NCBI RefSeq assembly: GCF_040730185.1
Contig: NZ_CP160402.1
Span: 1,364,001-1,428,000 of the forward strand
Origin: Streptomyces sp. Je 1-332
Lineage (GTDB): Bacteria > Actinomycetota > Actinomycetes > Streptomycetales > Streptomycetaceae
DNA length: 64,000 nucleotides
Direction of reading: 5' to 3'
Shown here: positions 17,907 through 25,218 of the stretch, one piece after another
How the letters are laid out: every line of letters begins with the position of its first letter
Numbering within the stretch: position 1 is the stretch's first letter
Notes under the pieces: model-generated
Databases searched by the model: none
Told to the model about the DNA's origin: nothing
Seen by the model: the letters and a program-made list of their open reading frames with translations, nothing else
Program-made: the position numbers and the translations under genes

Positions 17907-18728
17907 TCACGGGTCGAGGTCGTCCGCCGCCCGCTCGCCGAAGATCCGCATCGCCTTGGCGGTCACCGGTCCCGGCGCCCCCGGCAGTTCGCGTCCGTCG
18001 ACCCGGTGCACGGCCTGGACGTCACGGAGCGTCGAGGTCAGGAACACCTCGTCGGCGCGGTCCAGGACGTCGAGCGGCAGATCGGTCTCGCGCGCGCCCG
18101 TCCAGTCGACGGCCAACGCGCGCGTGATGCCCGCCAGGCACCCGGAGGCGACCGGAGGGGTGTGGATCTCACCGTCGAGCACGACGAAGACGTTCGATCC
18201 CGTGCCTTCGCACAGCTGCCCCACCGTGTTGGCGAAGAGCGCCTCCGAAGCACCCTGTTCGTGGGCGCGCGCGAGGGCGACGACGTTCTCCGCGTACGAG
18301 GTGGTCTTCAGGCCGGTGAGGGCGCCACGCTCGTTGCGGGTCCACGGCACCGTGATCACGGCGGTCGTGTCGGGGCGCCTGTTCGCCTCCCCGAGGGCGA
18401 CGACCAGCGTCTGCCCCTGGTCGCCGCGGTCCGAGCCGAGCGGCGAGAGGCCACCGGTGTACGTGATGCGCAGCCGTCCCAGCGGCATCGGGTTGGCGTC
18501 GATGACGGCGGCGCAGGCCGCGCGCACCTCGTCCAGGTCCGGCTCCGGCAGGCCGAGGCCGCGCGCCGAACGGGCGAGCCGGTCCAGGTGCCGGGTCAGC
18601 GCGAAGGGCCGCCCCTCGGCCGTTTTCACCGTCTCGAAGATGCCGTCCCCCACGGTCAGTCCGTGGTCGAGCACGGAGACGCGGGCGGTATCGATGTCCT
18701 GCAGGCCGCCATTGAGCCAGATCTTCAC
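17907..18728 (-). CDS. pabC: Aminodeoxychorismate lyase-like class IV PLP enzyme
   Basis: A 273-residue fold-type IV PLP enzyme. Landmarks are DHGLTVGDGIFETVK near the N-terminus, the lysine-bearing region LKTTSYAENVVALARAHEQGASEALFAN, and GSNVFVVLDGEI. The family includes branched-chain aminotransferase, D-amino-acid aminotransferase and 4-amino-4-deoxychorismate lyase. Position immediately after pabB, with a GTGA overlap at 18725-18728, favours the lyase that releases pyruvate to give 4-aminobenzoate for folate. GTG 18728 is the start. Confidence 0.85.
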   Translation of the reverse strand: MKIWLNGGLQDIDTARVSVLDHGLTVGDGIFETVKTAEGRPFALTRHLDRLARSARGLGLPEPDLDEVRAACAAVIDANPMPLGRLRITYTGGLSPLGSDRGDQGQTLVVALGEANRRPDTTAVITVPWTRNERGALTGLKTTSYAENVVALARAHEQGASEALFANTVGQLCEGTGSNVFVVLDGEIHTPPVASGCLAGITRALAVDWTGARETDLPLDVLDRADEVFLTSTLRDVQAVHRVDGRELPGAPGPVTAKAMRIFGERAADDLDP

Positions 18729-19822
18729 TGAGGGGTCCCTCCACTCACTTCGTACGCTCCCGACGCTACCGCCAGCAGCCGTTCCGCTTTCAGTTCGGTC
18801 TCGCGCCACTCTCCCTCGGGGTCCGAGCCCCAGGTGATCCCGGCGCCGGTGCCGAACCGCAGCAGGCCCTCCGCCCGGTCGATCCAGAAGGTGCGGATAC
18901 CGACGGCCAGTTCACCGGTTCCCCGGTCGGCGTCGACCCAGCCGATGCCGCCGCAGTACGGACCGCGGGGCGAGGTCTCCAGGGCGTCGATGATGCGCAG
19001 GGCGCTGGACTTGGGGGCCCCGGTGACGGAACCGGGCGGGAACGCGGCGGCGAAGATCTCCGGCCAGCCGGCGTCGGGACGCAGCTCGCCCCGGACGGTG
19101 GAGACGAGGTGGACGAGCCCCGGATGCTTCTCGACCACGCACAGGTCGGGGACGGTCACGGAGCCGGTCACGCATATCCGCCCGAGGTCGTTGCGGACGA
19201 GGTCCACGATCATGACGTTCTCGGCGTAGTCCTTCTCCAGGAGGTCCGCCTCGGTCCGGCCCGTGCCCTTGATCGGCCCGGATTCGACGACGCGTCCCGC
19301 GCGGCGCAGGAACAGCTCGGGTGAGGCCGTCGCTATCTCGATGCCGTGTCCGGGCAGGCGGATCGTTCCGGCGTACGGAGCGGGGTTCCCGCGCGCGAGG
19401 AGCGCGGTCAGGGCGTCGATGTCTCCGGCGGCCCCACCCTCCCCGCCGTCCCCGAGGGGCGCGGACAGCACGCGGCAGAGGTTCGCCTGATAGACGTCCC
19501 CGGCCGCGATGTGTTCCCGCACACGACGCACGCCGTCCACATACGCGGCGCGGTCGAGCGACGACGTCCAGTCACCGGCGGCGGGCCCGCGCCATGCCCC
19601 AGGCACCGGCGCGGGCACCGGCTCCGCGCGTACGTCGTCGAAGCGGGCACAGACCAGTTCGCCCTCGAAGGTCGCGCAGACCGCCCAGAAACCGCGGGAG
19701 TCCAGCGCCGCTGGATCGCTGGTCACGTCCCTGAGGCCGGTCGCGAGCAGGCCGCCGAAGCGCGCCATGGGCGGGGACGCCCCGGAGGGCGGCCGGGAGG
19801 ACATCTGAGGGGGGCTGTGCAC
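18725..19822 (-). CDS. pabB: Chorismate-binding enzyme, aminodeoxychorismate synthase component I
   Basis: A 365-residue chorismate-utilising enzyme. Conserved blocks are IAAGDVYQANLCR, ESGPIKGTGRT (the PIKGT signature), ENVMIVDLVRNDLGRIC, PGSVTGAPK and a C-terminal GAGITWGSDPEGEWRETE. PIKGT with no attached glutamine amidotransferase domain fits PabB-type component I. The protein is shorter at the N-terminus than the usual 450 residues. The start is uncertain between GTG 19822 and ATG 19804. Translationally coupled to the pabC-like gene, so the pair makes 4-aminobenzoate from chorismate. Confidence 0.87.
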   Translation of the reverse strand: MHSPPQMSSRPPSGASPPMARFGGLLATGLRDVTSDPAALDSRGFWAVCATFEGELVCARFDDVRAEPVPAPVPGAWRGPAAGDWTSSLDRAAYVDGVRRVREHIAAGDVYQANLCRVLSAPLGDGGEGGAAGDIDALTALLARGNPAPYAGTIRLPGHGIEIATASPELFLRRAGRVVESGPIKGTGRTEADLLEKDYAENVMIVDLVRNDLGRICVTGSVTVPDLCVVEKHPGLVHLVSTVRGELRPDAGWPEIFAAAFPPGSVTGAPKSSALRIIDALETSPRGPYCGGIGWVDADRGTGELAVGIRTFWIDRAEGLLRFGTGAGITWGSDPEGEWRETELKAERLLAVASGAYEVSGGTPQ

Positions 19823-19897
19823 GTCTGCGAGTCTATGACCGGCGTCCTGGTCGCGCCCCGGGCCGGTGACAGCGCAGCACGCTGCGCAAACGCGTTT

Positions 19898-19925
19898 TTG
19901 TACTGGCCCAGGAATCCGCTAGAGT
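19898..19925 (+). promoter_or_regulatory. Promoter of the tRNA Gly-Cys-Val cluster
   Basis: TTGTAC (19898-19903) and TAGAGT (19920-19925), separated by 16 bp, lie 42 bases before tRNA-Gly and fit a vegetative sigma promoter. No other promoter is obvious before the five tRNA genes. Confidence 0.55.
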
Positions 19926-19967
19926 TCAACACGTCGCCGGGACGCGCAAGCGGACCGGGAAAGACAA

Positions 19968-20040
19968 GCGGACGTAGCTCAGTTGGTAGAGCGCAACCTT
20001 GCCAAGGTTGAGGTCGCCAGTTCGAACCTGGTCGTCCGCT
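19968..20040 (+). tRNA. tRNA-Gly (anticodon GCC)
   Basis: A 73-nt cloverleaf with acceptor GCGGACG/CGTCCGC, anticodon stem CAACC/GGTTG, loop TTGCCAA (anticodon GCC), T-loop GTTCGAAC and discriminator T as usual for bacterial tRNA-Gly. CCA is not encoded. Confidence 0.97.
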
Positions 20041-20079
20041 CGCAGGAAACGGGGGATCTTCCCGAACCCCCGCACTCCT

Positions 20080-20153
20080 GGTGGAGTGGCCGAGAGGCGA
20101 GGCAACGGCCTGCAAAGCCGTCTACACGGGTTCAAATCCCGTCTCCACCTCCA
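20080..20153 (+). tRNA. tRNA-Cys (anticodon GCA)
   Basis: Cloverleaf with acceptor GGTGGAG/CTCCACC, anticodon stem ACGGC/GCCGT, loop CTGCAAA (anticodon GCA), T-loop GTTCAAATC, discriminator T, and CCA encoded at 20151-20153. Confidence 0.96.
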
Positions 20154-20154
20154 A

Positions 20155-20226
20155 GCGCGATTAGCTCAGCGGGAGAGCGCTTCCCTGACACGGAAGAGGT
20201 CACTGGTTCAATCCCAGTATCGCGCA
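20155..20226 (+). tRNA. tRNA-Val (anticodon GAC), copy 1
   Basis: A 72-nt cloverleaf with acceptor GCGCGAT/ATCGCGC, anticodon stem CTTCC/GGAAG, loop CTGACAC (anticodon GAC) and discriminator A. CCA is not encoded (followed by CGCA). It begins one base after the tRNA-Cys CCA end. Confidence 0.97.
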
Positions 20227-20274
20227 CGCAGGAAACACGCAGAACAACCGAAGATCCGGTCCGCAAGGATCCCC

Positions 20275-20346
20275 GCGCGATTAGCTCAGCGGGAGAGCGC
20301 TTCCCTGACACGGAAGAGGTCACTGGTTCAATCCCAGTATCGCGCA
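20275..20346 (+). tRNA. tRNA-Val (anticodon GAC), copy 2
   Basis: Identical in sequence to copy 1, starting 120 bases later. CCA is not encoded. Confidence 0.97.
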
Positions 20347-20375
20347 CGCAGTACGCAGCACATGCAGGTTGACCC

Positions 20376-20447
20376 GCGCGATTAGCTCAGCGGGAGAGCG
20401 CTTCCCTGACACGGAAGAGGTCACTGGTTCAATCCCAGTATCGCGCA
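20376..20447 (+). tRNA. tRNA-Val (anticodon GAC), copy 3
   Basis: The third identical copy, starting 101 bases after copy 2. Here the discriminator A is followed by CCA at 20448-20450, so this copy carries an encoded 3' CCA that the other two lack. Confidence 0.97.
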
Positions 20448-20458
20448 CCATCCACCCG

Positions 20459-20490
20459 AAGCCCCCGGCCGTTCCCACGGCCGGGGGCTT
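20459..20490 (+). terminator. Terminator of the tRNA cluster
   Basis: A perfect 14-bp inverted repeat (20459-20472 with 20477-20490) with a 4-base loop lies 12 bases after the last tRNA. It could also end transcription of the convergent zinc-ribbon gene. Confidence 0.8.
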
Positions 20491-20504
20491 CGTCGTTCCT
20501 CCGG

Positions 20505-20810
20505 TCAGGAGGAGAAGAGCATGTGCCCGAAGCTCTTGTGGCGCTTGTTGTGGCCGTAGTGCCCGCCGTGACCGCCGTGGTGGCCGCCGTGCTGGGGTGC
20601 GCCCCACTGGGGGGCGGGAGCGGCCGGGTACGCCTGCGGGGCCGGCGGCGGGGGCGGGGCCTGCTGGGCGCCCCACTGGGACTCGACCCGGCTCAGGGCC
20701 TCGAGCTCGCCGTAGTCGAGGAATATCCCGCGGCAACCGCTGCACTGCTCGATCTGGACGCCATTGCGGTTGTACGTGTGCATCGGTGCGTGGCACTTGG
20801 GACACTGCAT
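20505..20810 (-). CDS. TFIIB-type zinc-ribbon protein with His-rich tail
   Basis: A 101-residue protein. The N-terminal zinc ribbon is formed by CPKCHAPM and CSGCRGIFLDYGELEAL, the CxxC...CxxC pattern of the zf-TFIIB (COG3809-like) family. A proline-rich linker (QAPPPPPAPQAYPAAP) leads to a Gly/His-rich C-terminus (HGGHHGGHGGHYGHNKRHK) that could bind metal. No DNA-binding domain beyond the ribbon is seen. Role unknown. The start is ATG 20810. Confidence 0.85.
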   Translation of the reverse strand: MQCPKCHAPMHTYNRNGVQIEQCSGCRGIFLDYGELEALSRVESQWGAQQAPPPPPAPQAYPAAPAPQWGAPQHGGHHGGHGGHYGHNKRHKSFGHMLFSS

Positions 20811-20879
20811 GGTCGGCTCAACTCCTCGCCGGTCGTGACTGCTTCGCCGGAACTCTGCCCGGCTTCGGTGCGTTGCACC

Positions 20880-21824
20880 CTACTTCGTGGGGGTGGGGGC
20901 CAACTCCGGCGGGACGGCGGCCATTCGATCACAGGCGTCGACCACTGCCTGCTCGATCTCGTCCAGGGTGCGGCTCTCCCTGACCGACCTGGCCACGGCG
21001 AGGGCGGCGGTCTGCGCGGTGAGGGCGCGGGCCGGTACGTCGAGGGCCGGCCAGGGGTCGGTGCCGTCGGGCGGGACCGCGGGGCCGCGTGCCGCGCGGT
21101 AGGCGCCGAGGAAGCGCGTCCACTCGTCCGGGGGCAGGAGGCCGCACGCGTACCAGGCGGCGGGGCGGGCCAGGTCCCAGGCCGGGTCACCGAGCCCGAG
21201 GTCGTCGACGTCGATGAGCAGCCAGCGCCCTTCCGACGTGCGGACCAGCTGGCCCAGGTGCAGATCTCCGTGGCACAGGAGCTTGGGGGGCGGCGCGGGG
21301 GCCTCGGCGCGGGCCCAGGCGGGGAGCGTGGCCCAGGCTCGCTCGACGGGTGCGGCGGCGGGATGCGGTCCCGCGGCCCGCATGCGCGTCATCGCACGGG
21401 CGGCCTTGGTGGGCCCGCGCATGTCCGGGAGTGGGTGCGGGAGTTCGGCCGGGGGCGTGGCGTGCAGCCGGGCGAGGAGGGTGGCGGCGGCTTCCCAGGG
21501 GGCGGCGTCGGGATCGTCCCGGTCCACCGGGGTGCCGGCCTCCCAGAGGGTGACAAGCCGTCCGTGGAGCGGGATCGCCGCATCGGCGAGCGGAGGGAGG
21601 AGGGTGCCGCTCAGGGCGGCGGCGACCTTCAGGCGCGCCGTCAGCTCGGCGGGGTCCGTGCCGGGGGCGTGCGCCTTGGCGACCGTACCGCCGTGCCGGA
21701 CGACGGTGGCGTCGTCCCGGTCCGCCAGGACGGCTTCGGGGGCGCAGGCGCAGGGCCGCGGGGTGCGGTGGGCCGCGTGGCGGACCTTGGCGGTCAGCTC
21801 CGGCAGCAAGGCGGTGGCGGTCAC
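20880..21824 (-). CDS. Aminoglycoside phosphotransferase-fold kinase
   Basis: A 314-residue APH-family protein. The catalytic loop is LLCHGDLHLGQLV (HGD with the catalytic Asp), followed by the metal-binding LIDVDDLGLGDPAWDLARPAAW. The N-lobe has TVVRHGGTVAKAHAPG, with the lysine expected for ATP binding. The family phosphorylates aminoglycosides, maltose, choline, homoserine and other small molecules, so resistance should not be assumed. GTG 21824 follows GGGGGAA and is preferred; the open frame extends upstream without a good start. Confidence 0.83.
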   Translation of the reverse strand: MTATALLPELTAKVRHAAHRTPRPCACAPEAVLADRDDATVVRHGGTVAKAHAPGTDPAELTARLKVAAALSGTLLPPLADAAIPLHGRLVTLWEAGTPVDRDDPDAAPWEAAATLLARLHATPPAELPHPLPDMRGPTKAARAMTRMRAAGPHPAAAPVERAWATLPAWARAEAPAPPPKLLCHGDLHLGQLVRTSEGRWLLIDVDDLGLGDPAWDLARPAAWYACGLLPPDEWTRFLGAYRAARGPAVPPDGTDPWPALDVPARALTAQTAALAVARSVRESRTLDEIEQAVVDACDRMAAVPPELAPTPTK

Positions 21825-21880
21825 GGTTCCCCCGGGGTACTTCGAGCGGCGTTCCCCGTGAGCGTACGCGGGCCGGATAT

Positions 21881-21907
21881 CCAGCCCGTCCGGCGTTTGA
21901 GGACGAG
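21881..21907 (+). repeat. Copy of a dispersed Streptomyces repeat
   Basis: The sequence around CCCGTCCGGCGTTTGAGGAC is found again, inverted, at 53879-53903. Similar elements occur many times in Streptomyces genomes as I recall, often beside terminator hairpins. Here no plus-strand gene feeds into it. Confidence 0.6.
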
Positions 21908-21970
21908 CGCGGCGCAGCCGGTGATCGACGGCGCTCAAGAGAGCCCCGCAGAGCCCCCGGCGCAAAGAAG

Positions 21971-22000
21971 TGCCCGCGCAGCTCCCCAGCTGCGCGGGCA
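21971..22000. terminator. Hairpin terminator after the 68-residue ORF
   Basis: A perfect 13-bp stem (21971-21983 with 21988-22000) has a CCCC loop and T-rich flanks on both sides. On the minus strand it lies about 90 bases downstream of the ORF ending at 22092. Confidence 0.75.
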
Positions 22001-22091
22001 TTTCTCGTGCCGTCCGCCGCACCCCCGTCCCCACGGGGTTTCCTGGCCGGATGTCCCCGCCCGGACCGCTCATCCGGGCCCGGGGCGCCGC

Positions 22092-22298
22092 TCAGCGCCC
22101 CAGCATCACGCCCACGGACGACGCCTGTGTGACCACTGCTTCCCAGCCGCCGAAGACGACGACCAGCAGGGCCGCCAGGGGAAGAACCATGGCCGTCGCC
22201 ACCAAGGGGTGGCGCGTACCGGACGGGCGGACGCCGAACGAGGCGAAGGCCTTGCGTCCTTGCGTGCGGACCATTGCCCGCGGTGCCGTGTCCGCCAT
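22092..22298 (-). CDS. Small single-pass membrane protein
   Basis: A 68-residue ORF (MADTAPRAMVRTQGRK start) with a basic N-terminus and one hydrophobic helix (VATAMVLPLAALLVVVFGGW). A good ribosome-binding site (GGAGAGGAA) precedes ATG 22298, and a hairpin follows the gene. No family is recognised. The small size, Shine-Dalgarno and terminator make a real gene likely. Confidence 0.68.
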   Translation of the reverse strand: MADTAPRAMVRTQGRKAFASFGVRPSGTRHPLVATAMVLPLAALLVVVFGGWEAVVTQASSVGVMLGR

Positions 22299-22496
22299 GG
22301 TTCCTCTCCTGACCGAGTCTGTATGAACTTGAGAGCGGCGGGTGTCGGACCTCGGGGGACGAGTGCTGCACCCGCCGCTTGACCTCAAATCTAGGTGTGC
22401 GGGAGGCCTGGGTCGTCATGCCCTCGTACCGATTGGCGGGCCTCCCGGAGGATGACCGATCGTCGGTCATGTACTCCCGTGGGTGGAGATGGGGTC

Positions 22497-22763
22497 CTAG
22501 GTCTCAGGGTCTTCCCGGAGGGGGCGGGCCGACTGCTCCGATGTGTCCTCGCGGGGAACGGGCTGCTCGACCAGCGCCAGGACGCGGGTCGCCATGAACC
22601 GCGCCGTCCGCACGACGGACCCGCTACGGGTGACTTCGCTCACTTCGACCACCCCCCTGCGGACCGCCGTCTCCACCCGGCGGCCCGCCCGGCTCGCCAC
22701 CACCTCGTACGTCCGTGTCGTGTCCCCGGCGTCCACGACTATCTCCACGCGATCACCCTTCAC
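22497..22763 (-). CDS. Small hypothetical protein
   Basis: An 88-residue ORF starting at GTG 22763 (MKGDRVEIVVDAGDTTRTYEV) with GGGGGA upstream. Alternating hydrophobic and charged residues in the first 60 positions suggest a compact beta-rich fold, followed by a polar tail. There is no signal peptide or membrane helix. It is divergent from the Ser/Thr kinase gene, with which it may share a control region. Function unknown. Confidence 0.65.
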   Translation of the reverse strand: MKGDRVEIVVDAGDTTRTYEVVASRAGRRVETAVRRGVVEVSEVTRSGSVVRTARFMATRVLALVEQPVPREDTSEQSARPLREDPET

Positions 22764-22958
22764 GGGATCAATCCCCCTTCAGCGATGGATGGTTGGGGTC
22801 GGCGGCCCCCACAACGGCCGCCCGCTCCCGTGCCCCTGACCACTCTTCAAGTTTCCCACCCGGCACTGACAATCGGTCGGGCCGTGAGGGCGCGGCCTCT
22901 GCACCTGCCCGGCCACGGAAACGTAAGCTGTGGCACGACAACGAACCGGGCAGCGGGG

Positions 22959-24323
22959 ATGGACATGGCGATGATGCGGCTCCGGCGCGAGGACCCGCGT
23001 GTCGTCGGCTCGTTCAGACTGCACAGGCGGCTGGGCGCCGGCGGCATGGGGGTCGTCTACCTGGGGTCGGACCGGCGGGGGCAGCGCGTCGCCCTCAAGG
23101 TGATCCGGCCCGATCTGGCGGAGGACGAGGAGTTCCGGTCGCGCTTCGCGCGCGAGGTCTCCGCGGCGCGGCGCATCCGCGGCGGCTGCACCGCGCGGCT
23201 CGTGGCCGCCGATCTCGACGCCGACCGGCCGTGGTTCGCCACGCAGTACGTGCCCGGGCCCTCCCTGCACGACAAGGTCGCCGCCGAGGGGCCGCTCTCC
23301 GCGGCCGACGTGGCGGTGGTCGGTTCGGCGCTCGCCGAAGGCCTCGTAGCCGTCCATGAAGCCGGTGTCGTGCACCGGGATCTGAAGCCGTCGAACATCC
23401 TGCTGTCCCCGAAGGGGCCGCGGATCATCGACTTCGGCATCGCCTGGGCCACCGGAGCCTCGACCCTGACCCATGTGGGCACCGCCGTCGGATCGCCCGG
23501 GTTCCTCGCGCCCGAGCAGGTGCGCGGGGCCGCGGTCACACCCGCCACGGACGTGTTCGCCCTCGGCGCCACCCTCGCGTACGCGGGGATGGCGGACTCG
23601 CCCTTCGGGCACGGCAGTTCAGAGGTCATGCTCTACCGCGTCGTCCACGAGGAGGCGCAGCTCGGCGGTGTCCCGGACGCGCTCGCGCCGCTGATCAGGG
23701 CCTGCCTCGCCAAGGACCCGGAGGAACGTCCCAGCACGCTCCAACTGTCGCTCAGGCTCAAGGAGATCGCGGCCCGCGAGGCACAGGGCCTGACGGACCC
23801 GCGGCCGCCGGCGCCCCGGCAGGACCAGGACCGCCCGACGGGGCGGATGGCCGAGGAGTACGCGGACCAGCGCACCCAGCGGCGTCAGCCGCAGGGCACT
23901 CCCCCGCCGCGGCCCGGTGCGTCACGGCCGGGCTCCTCGCGGACCGGTTCCTCGCGCACCGGTTCTGCGCGCACCGGGCCCTCCCACACGGGTTCCTCAC
24001 GGTCCGGTTCCTCGCGGGGCGGGTCCAGTTCCGCGCGGTCGGGTGCACGTCCCGCGCAGTCCCGGAACACCACGCGCTCCGGTGGCATGCGTCGGCCCGC
24101 CAATCCGCGGCTGCTGCGCCAGCGGCTCTTCGTGTTCGTGGTCGTGACGCTGCTCGTGGCCCTGGGGATCGCGGCGGCCCAGGGCTGCCAGGGGCCCGCG
24201 CGCGGGCTCGGCGGCAGCGGCGTGCACGATGTGCGCGATGTGCGCGATGTGCGCGATGTGCGCGATGTGCGCGACGTACAGCAGAGCCAGCGGCTGGCCA
24301 CGGGGCCGGGCCCTCAGAGCTGA
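22959..24323 (+). CDS. Membrane-anchored Ser/Thr protein kinase
   Basis: A 454-residue Hanks-type kinase. The glycine loop is LGAGGMGVVYLG (about residue 25), VALKVI holds the ATP lysine, HRDLKPSNILL (about 138) is the catalytic loop and IIDFGIAW (about 158) the DFG. A Ser/Arg/Gly/Thr-rich juxtamembrane region of about 110 residues leads to one transmembrane helix (LFVFVVVTLLVALGIAAAQG, about 389). The external tail is only about 45 residues and has no PASTA or other sensor domain, but carries HDVRDVRDV repeats. ATGs at 22959, 22965, 22971 and 22974 are all possible starts. It overlaps the convergent RNA methyltransferase gene by 10 bases. Confidence 0.9.
   Translation: MDMAMMRLRREDPRVVGSFRLHRRLGAGGMGVVYLGSDRRGQRVALKVIRPDLAEDEEFRSRFAREVSAARRIRGGCTARLVAADLDADRPWFATQYVPGPSLHDKVAAEGPLSAADVAVVGSALAEGLVAVHEAGVVHRDLKPSNILLSPKGPRIIDFGIAWATGASTLTHVGTAVGSPGFLAPEQVRGAAVTPATDVFALGATLAYAGMADSPFGHGSSEVMLYRVVHEEAQLGGVPDALAPLIRACLAKDPEERPSTLQLSLRLKEIAAREAQGLTDPRPPAPRQDQDRPTGRMAEEYADQRTQRRQPQGTPPPRPGASRPGSSRTGSSRTGSARTGPSHTGSSRSGSSRGGSSSARSGARPAQSRNTTRSGGMRRPANPRLLRQRLFVFVVVTLLVALGIAAAQGCQGPARGLGGSGVHDVRDVRDVRDVRDVRDVQQSQRLATGPGPQS
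24228..24272 (+). repeat. Five perfect 9-bp tandem repeats in the kinase gene
   Basis: GATGTGCGC is repeated five times exactly (24228-24272), then a degenerate sixth unit (GACGTACAG). In frame it encodes (DVR) units in the extracytoplasmic tail, so copy-number change would lengthen the tail without shifting the frame. Confidence 0.9.
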
Positions 24324-25132
24324 GGGCGGCCCGTCGCCACGGCGTAGAACGCGACGGCCGCCGCCGCCCCCACGTTCAGGGAGTCGACGCCGTGGGCCAT
24401 CGGGATGCGGACCCATTCGTCCGCTGCCATCAGGGCCTTCGTGGTGAGGCCTTCGCCCTCCGCGCCGAGCATCAGCGCGACCCGGTCCATGCGGTGCGGG
24501 GCCGCCTCGTCCAGGGTCTTCGCCTTCTCGTCCGGGGTGAGCGCGAGGAGGTTGAAGCCCGCTTCCCGTACGCCCTCAAGGCCCTTGGGCCAGGATGCGA
24601 GACGGGCGTAGGGGACGGAGAAGACCGCGCCCATGGAGACCTTCACCGAACGGCGGTAGAGCGGGTCCGCGCAGTCCGGTGAGAGCAGGACCGCGTCCAT
24701 GCCGAGGGCGGCGGCGCTGCGGAAGATCGCACCGATGTTGGTGTGGTCGTTCACGGACTCCATGACGACGACGCGGCGCGCCCTGGTGAGGAGTTCGTCC
24801 GACGTGGGCAGCGGCTTGCGCTGCATCGAGGCGAGGGCGCCGCGGTGCACGTGGTAGCCGGTGACCTGCTCGGCCAGGTCGGGGTTGACCGCGTACACCG
24901 GGGCCGGGACCTCGTCGATGACGTCCCGCATGACGTCGACCCACTTCGCGGAGAGCAGCATCGAGCGCATCTCGTAGCCCGCCTGCTTGGCGCGCCTGAT
25001 CACCTTCTCGCCCTCGGCGATGAAGAGGCCCTCGGCGGGCTCGCGCTTGCGGCGCAGTTCGACGTCGGTCAGGCCCGTGTAGTCGCGCAGGCGCGGGTCG
25101 GCGGGGTCGTCGATGGAGATGAGATCAGCCAC
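24314..25132 (-). CDS. SpoU/TrmH-family RNA 2'-O-methyltransferase
   Basis: A 272-residue SPOUT methyltransferase. The three family motifs are present: VMESVNDHTNIGAIFRSAAALGMDAVLLSP (motif 1 with the catalytic Asn and Arg), VALMLGAEGEGLTTKAL (motif 2) and VRIPMAHGVDSLNVGAAAAVAFY (motif 3), forming the knotted SAM site. The N-terminal domain (KREPAEGLFIAEGEKVIRRA) is the substrate-binding region typical of RlmB/TsnR-like enzymes. The target may be rRNA or tRNA. The start is GTG 25132. The antibiotic-resistance members share this fold, but nothing here points to resistance. Confidence 0.9.
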   Translation of the reverse strand: MADLISIDDPADPRLRDYTGLTDVELRRKREPAEGLFIAEGEKVIRRAKQAGYEMRSMLLSAKWVDVMRDVIDEVPAPVYAVNPDLAEQVTGYHVHRGALASMQRKPLPTSDELLTRARRVVVMESVNDHTNIGAIFRSAAALGMDAVLLSPDCADPLYRRSVKVSMGAVFSVPYARLASWPKGLEGVREAGFNLLALTPDEKAKTLDEAAPHRMDRVALMLGAEGEGLTTKALMAADEWVRIPMAHGVDSLNVGAAAAVAFYAVATGRPQL

Positions 25133-25218
25133 AGGGTGATACTGCCTTGTCCTGGGTGTGGTGCCAACGCCTTGGGGCGGGTTGGGTTACCGGTGGTTAC
25201 GCGGGAGCTGGGGGGCGA

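Noticed and set aside
20155-20447. Three near-identical 72-base repeats with spacers, resembling a CRISPR array
   Set aside because: The repeats fold as tRNA-Val with anticodon GAC. Repeat length is far above CRISPR repeats and no cas genes are present.
20880-21824. APH-fold gene as an aminoglycoside resistance gene
   Set aside because: The fold also phosphorylates sugars, choline and other metabolites. There is no resistance context, so no resistance function is claimed.
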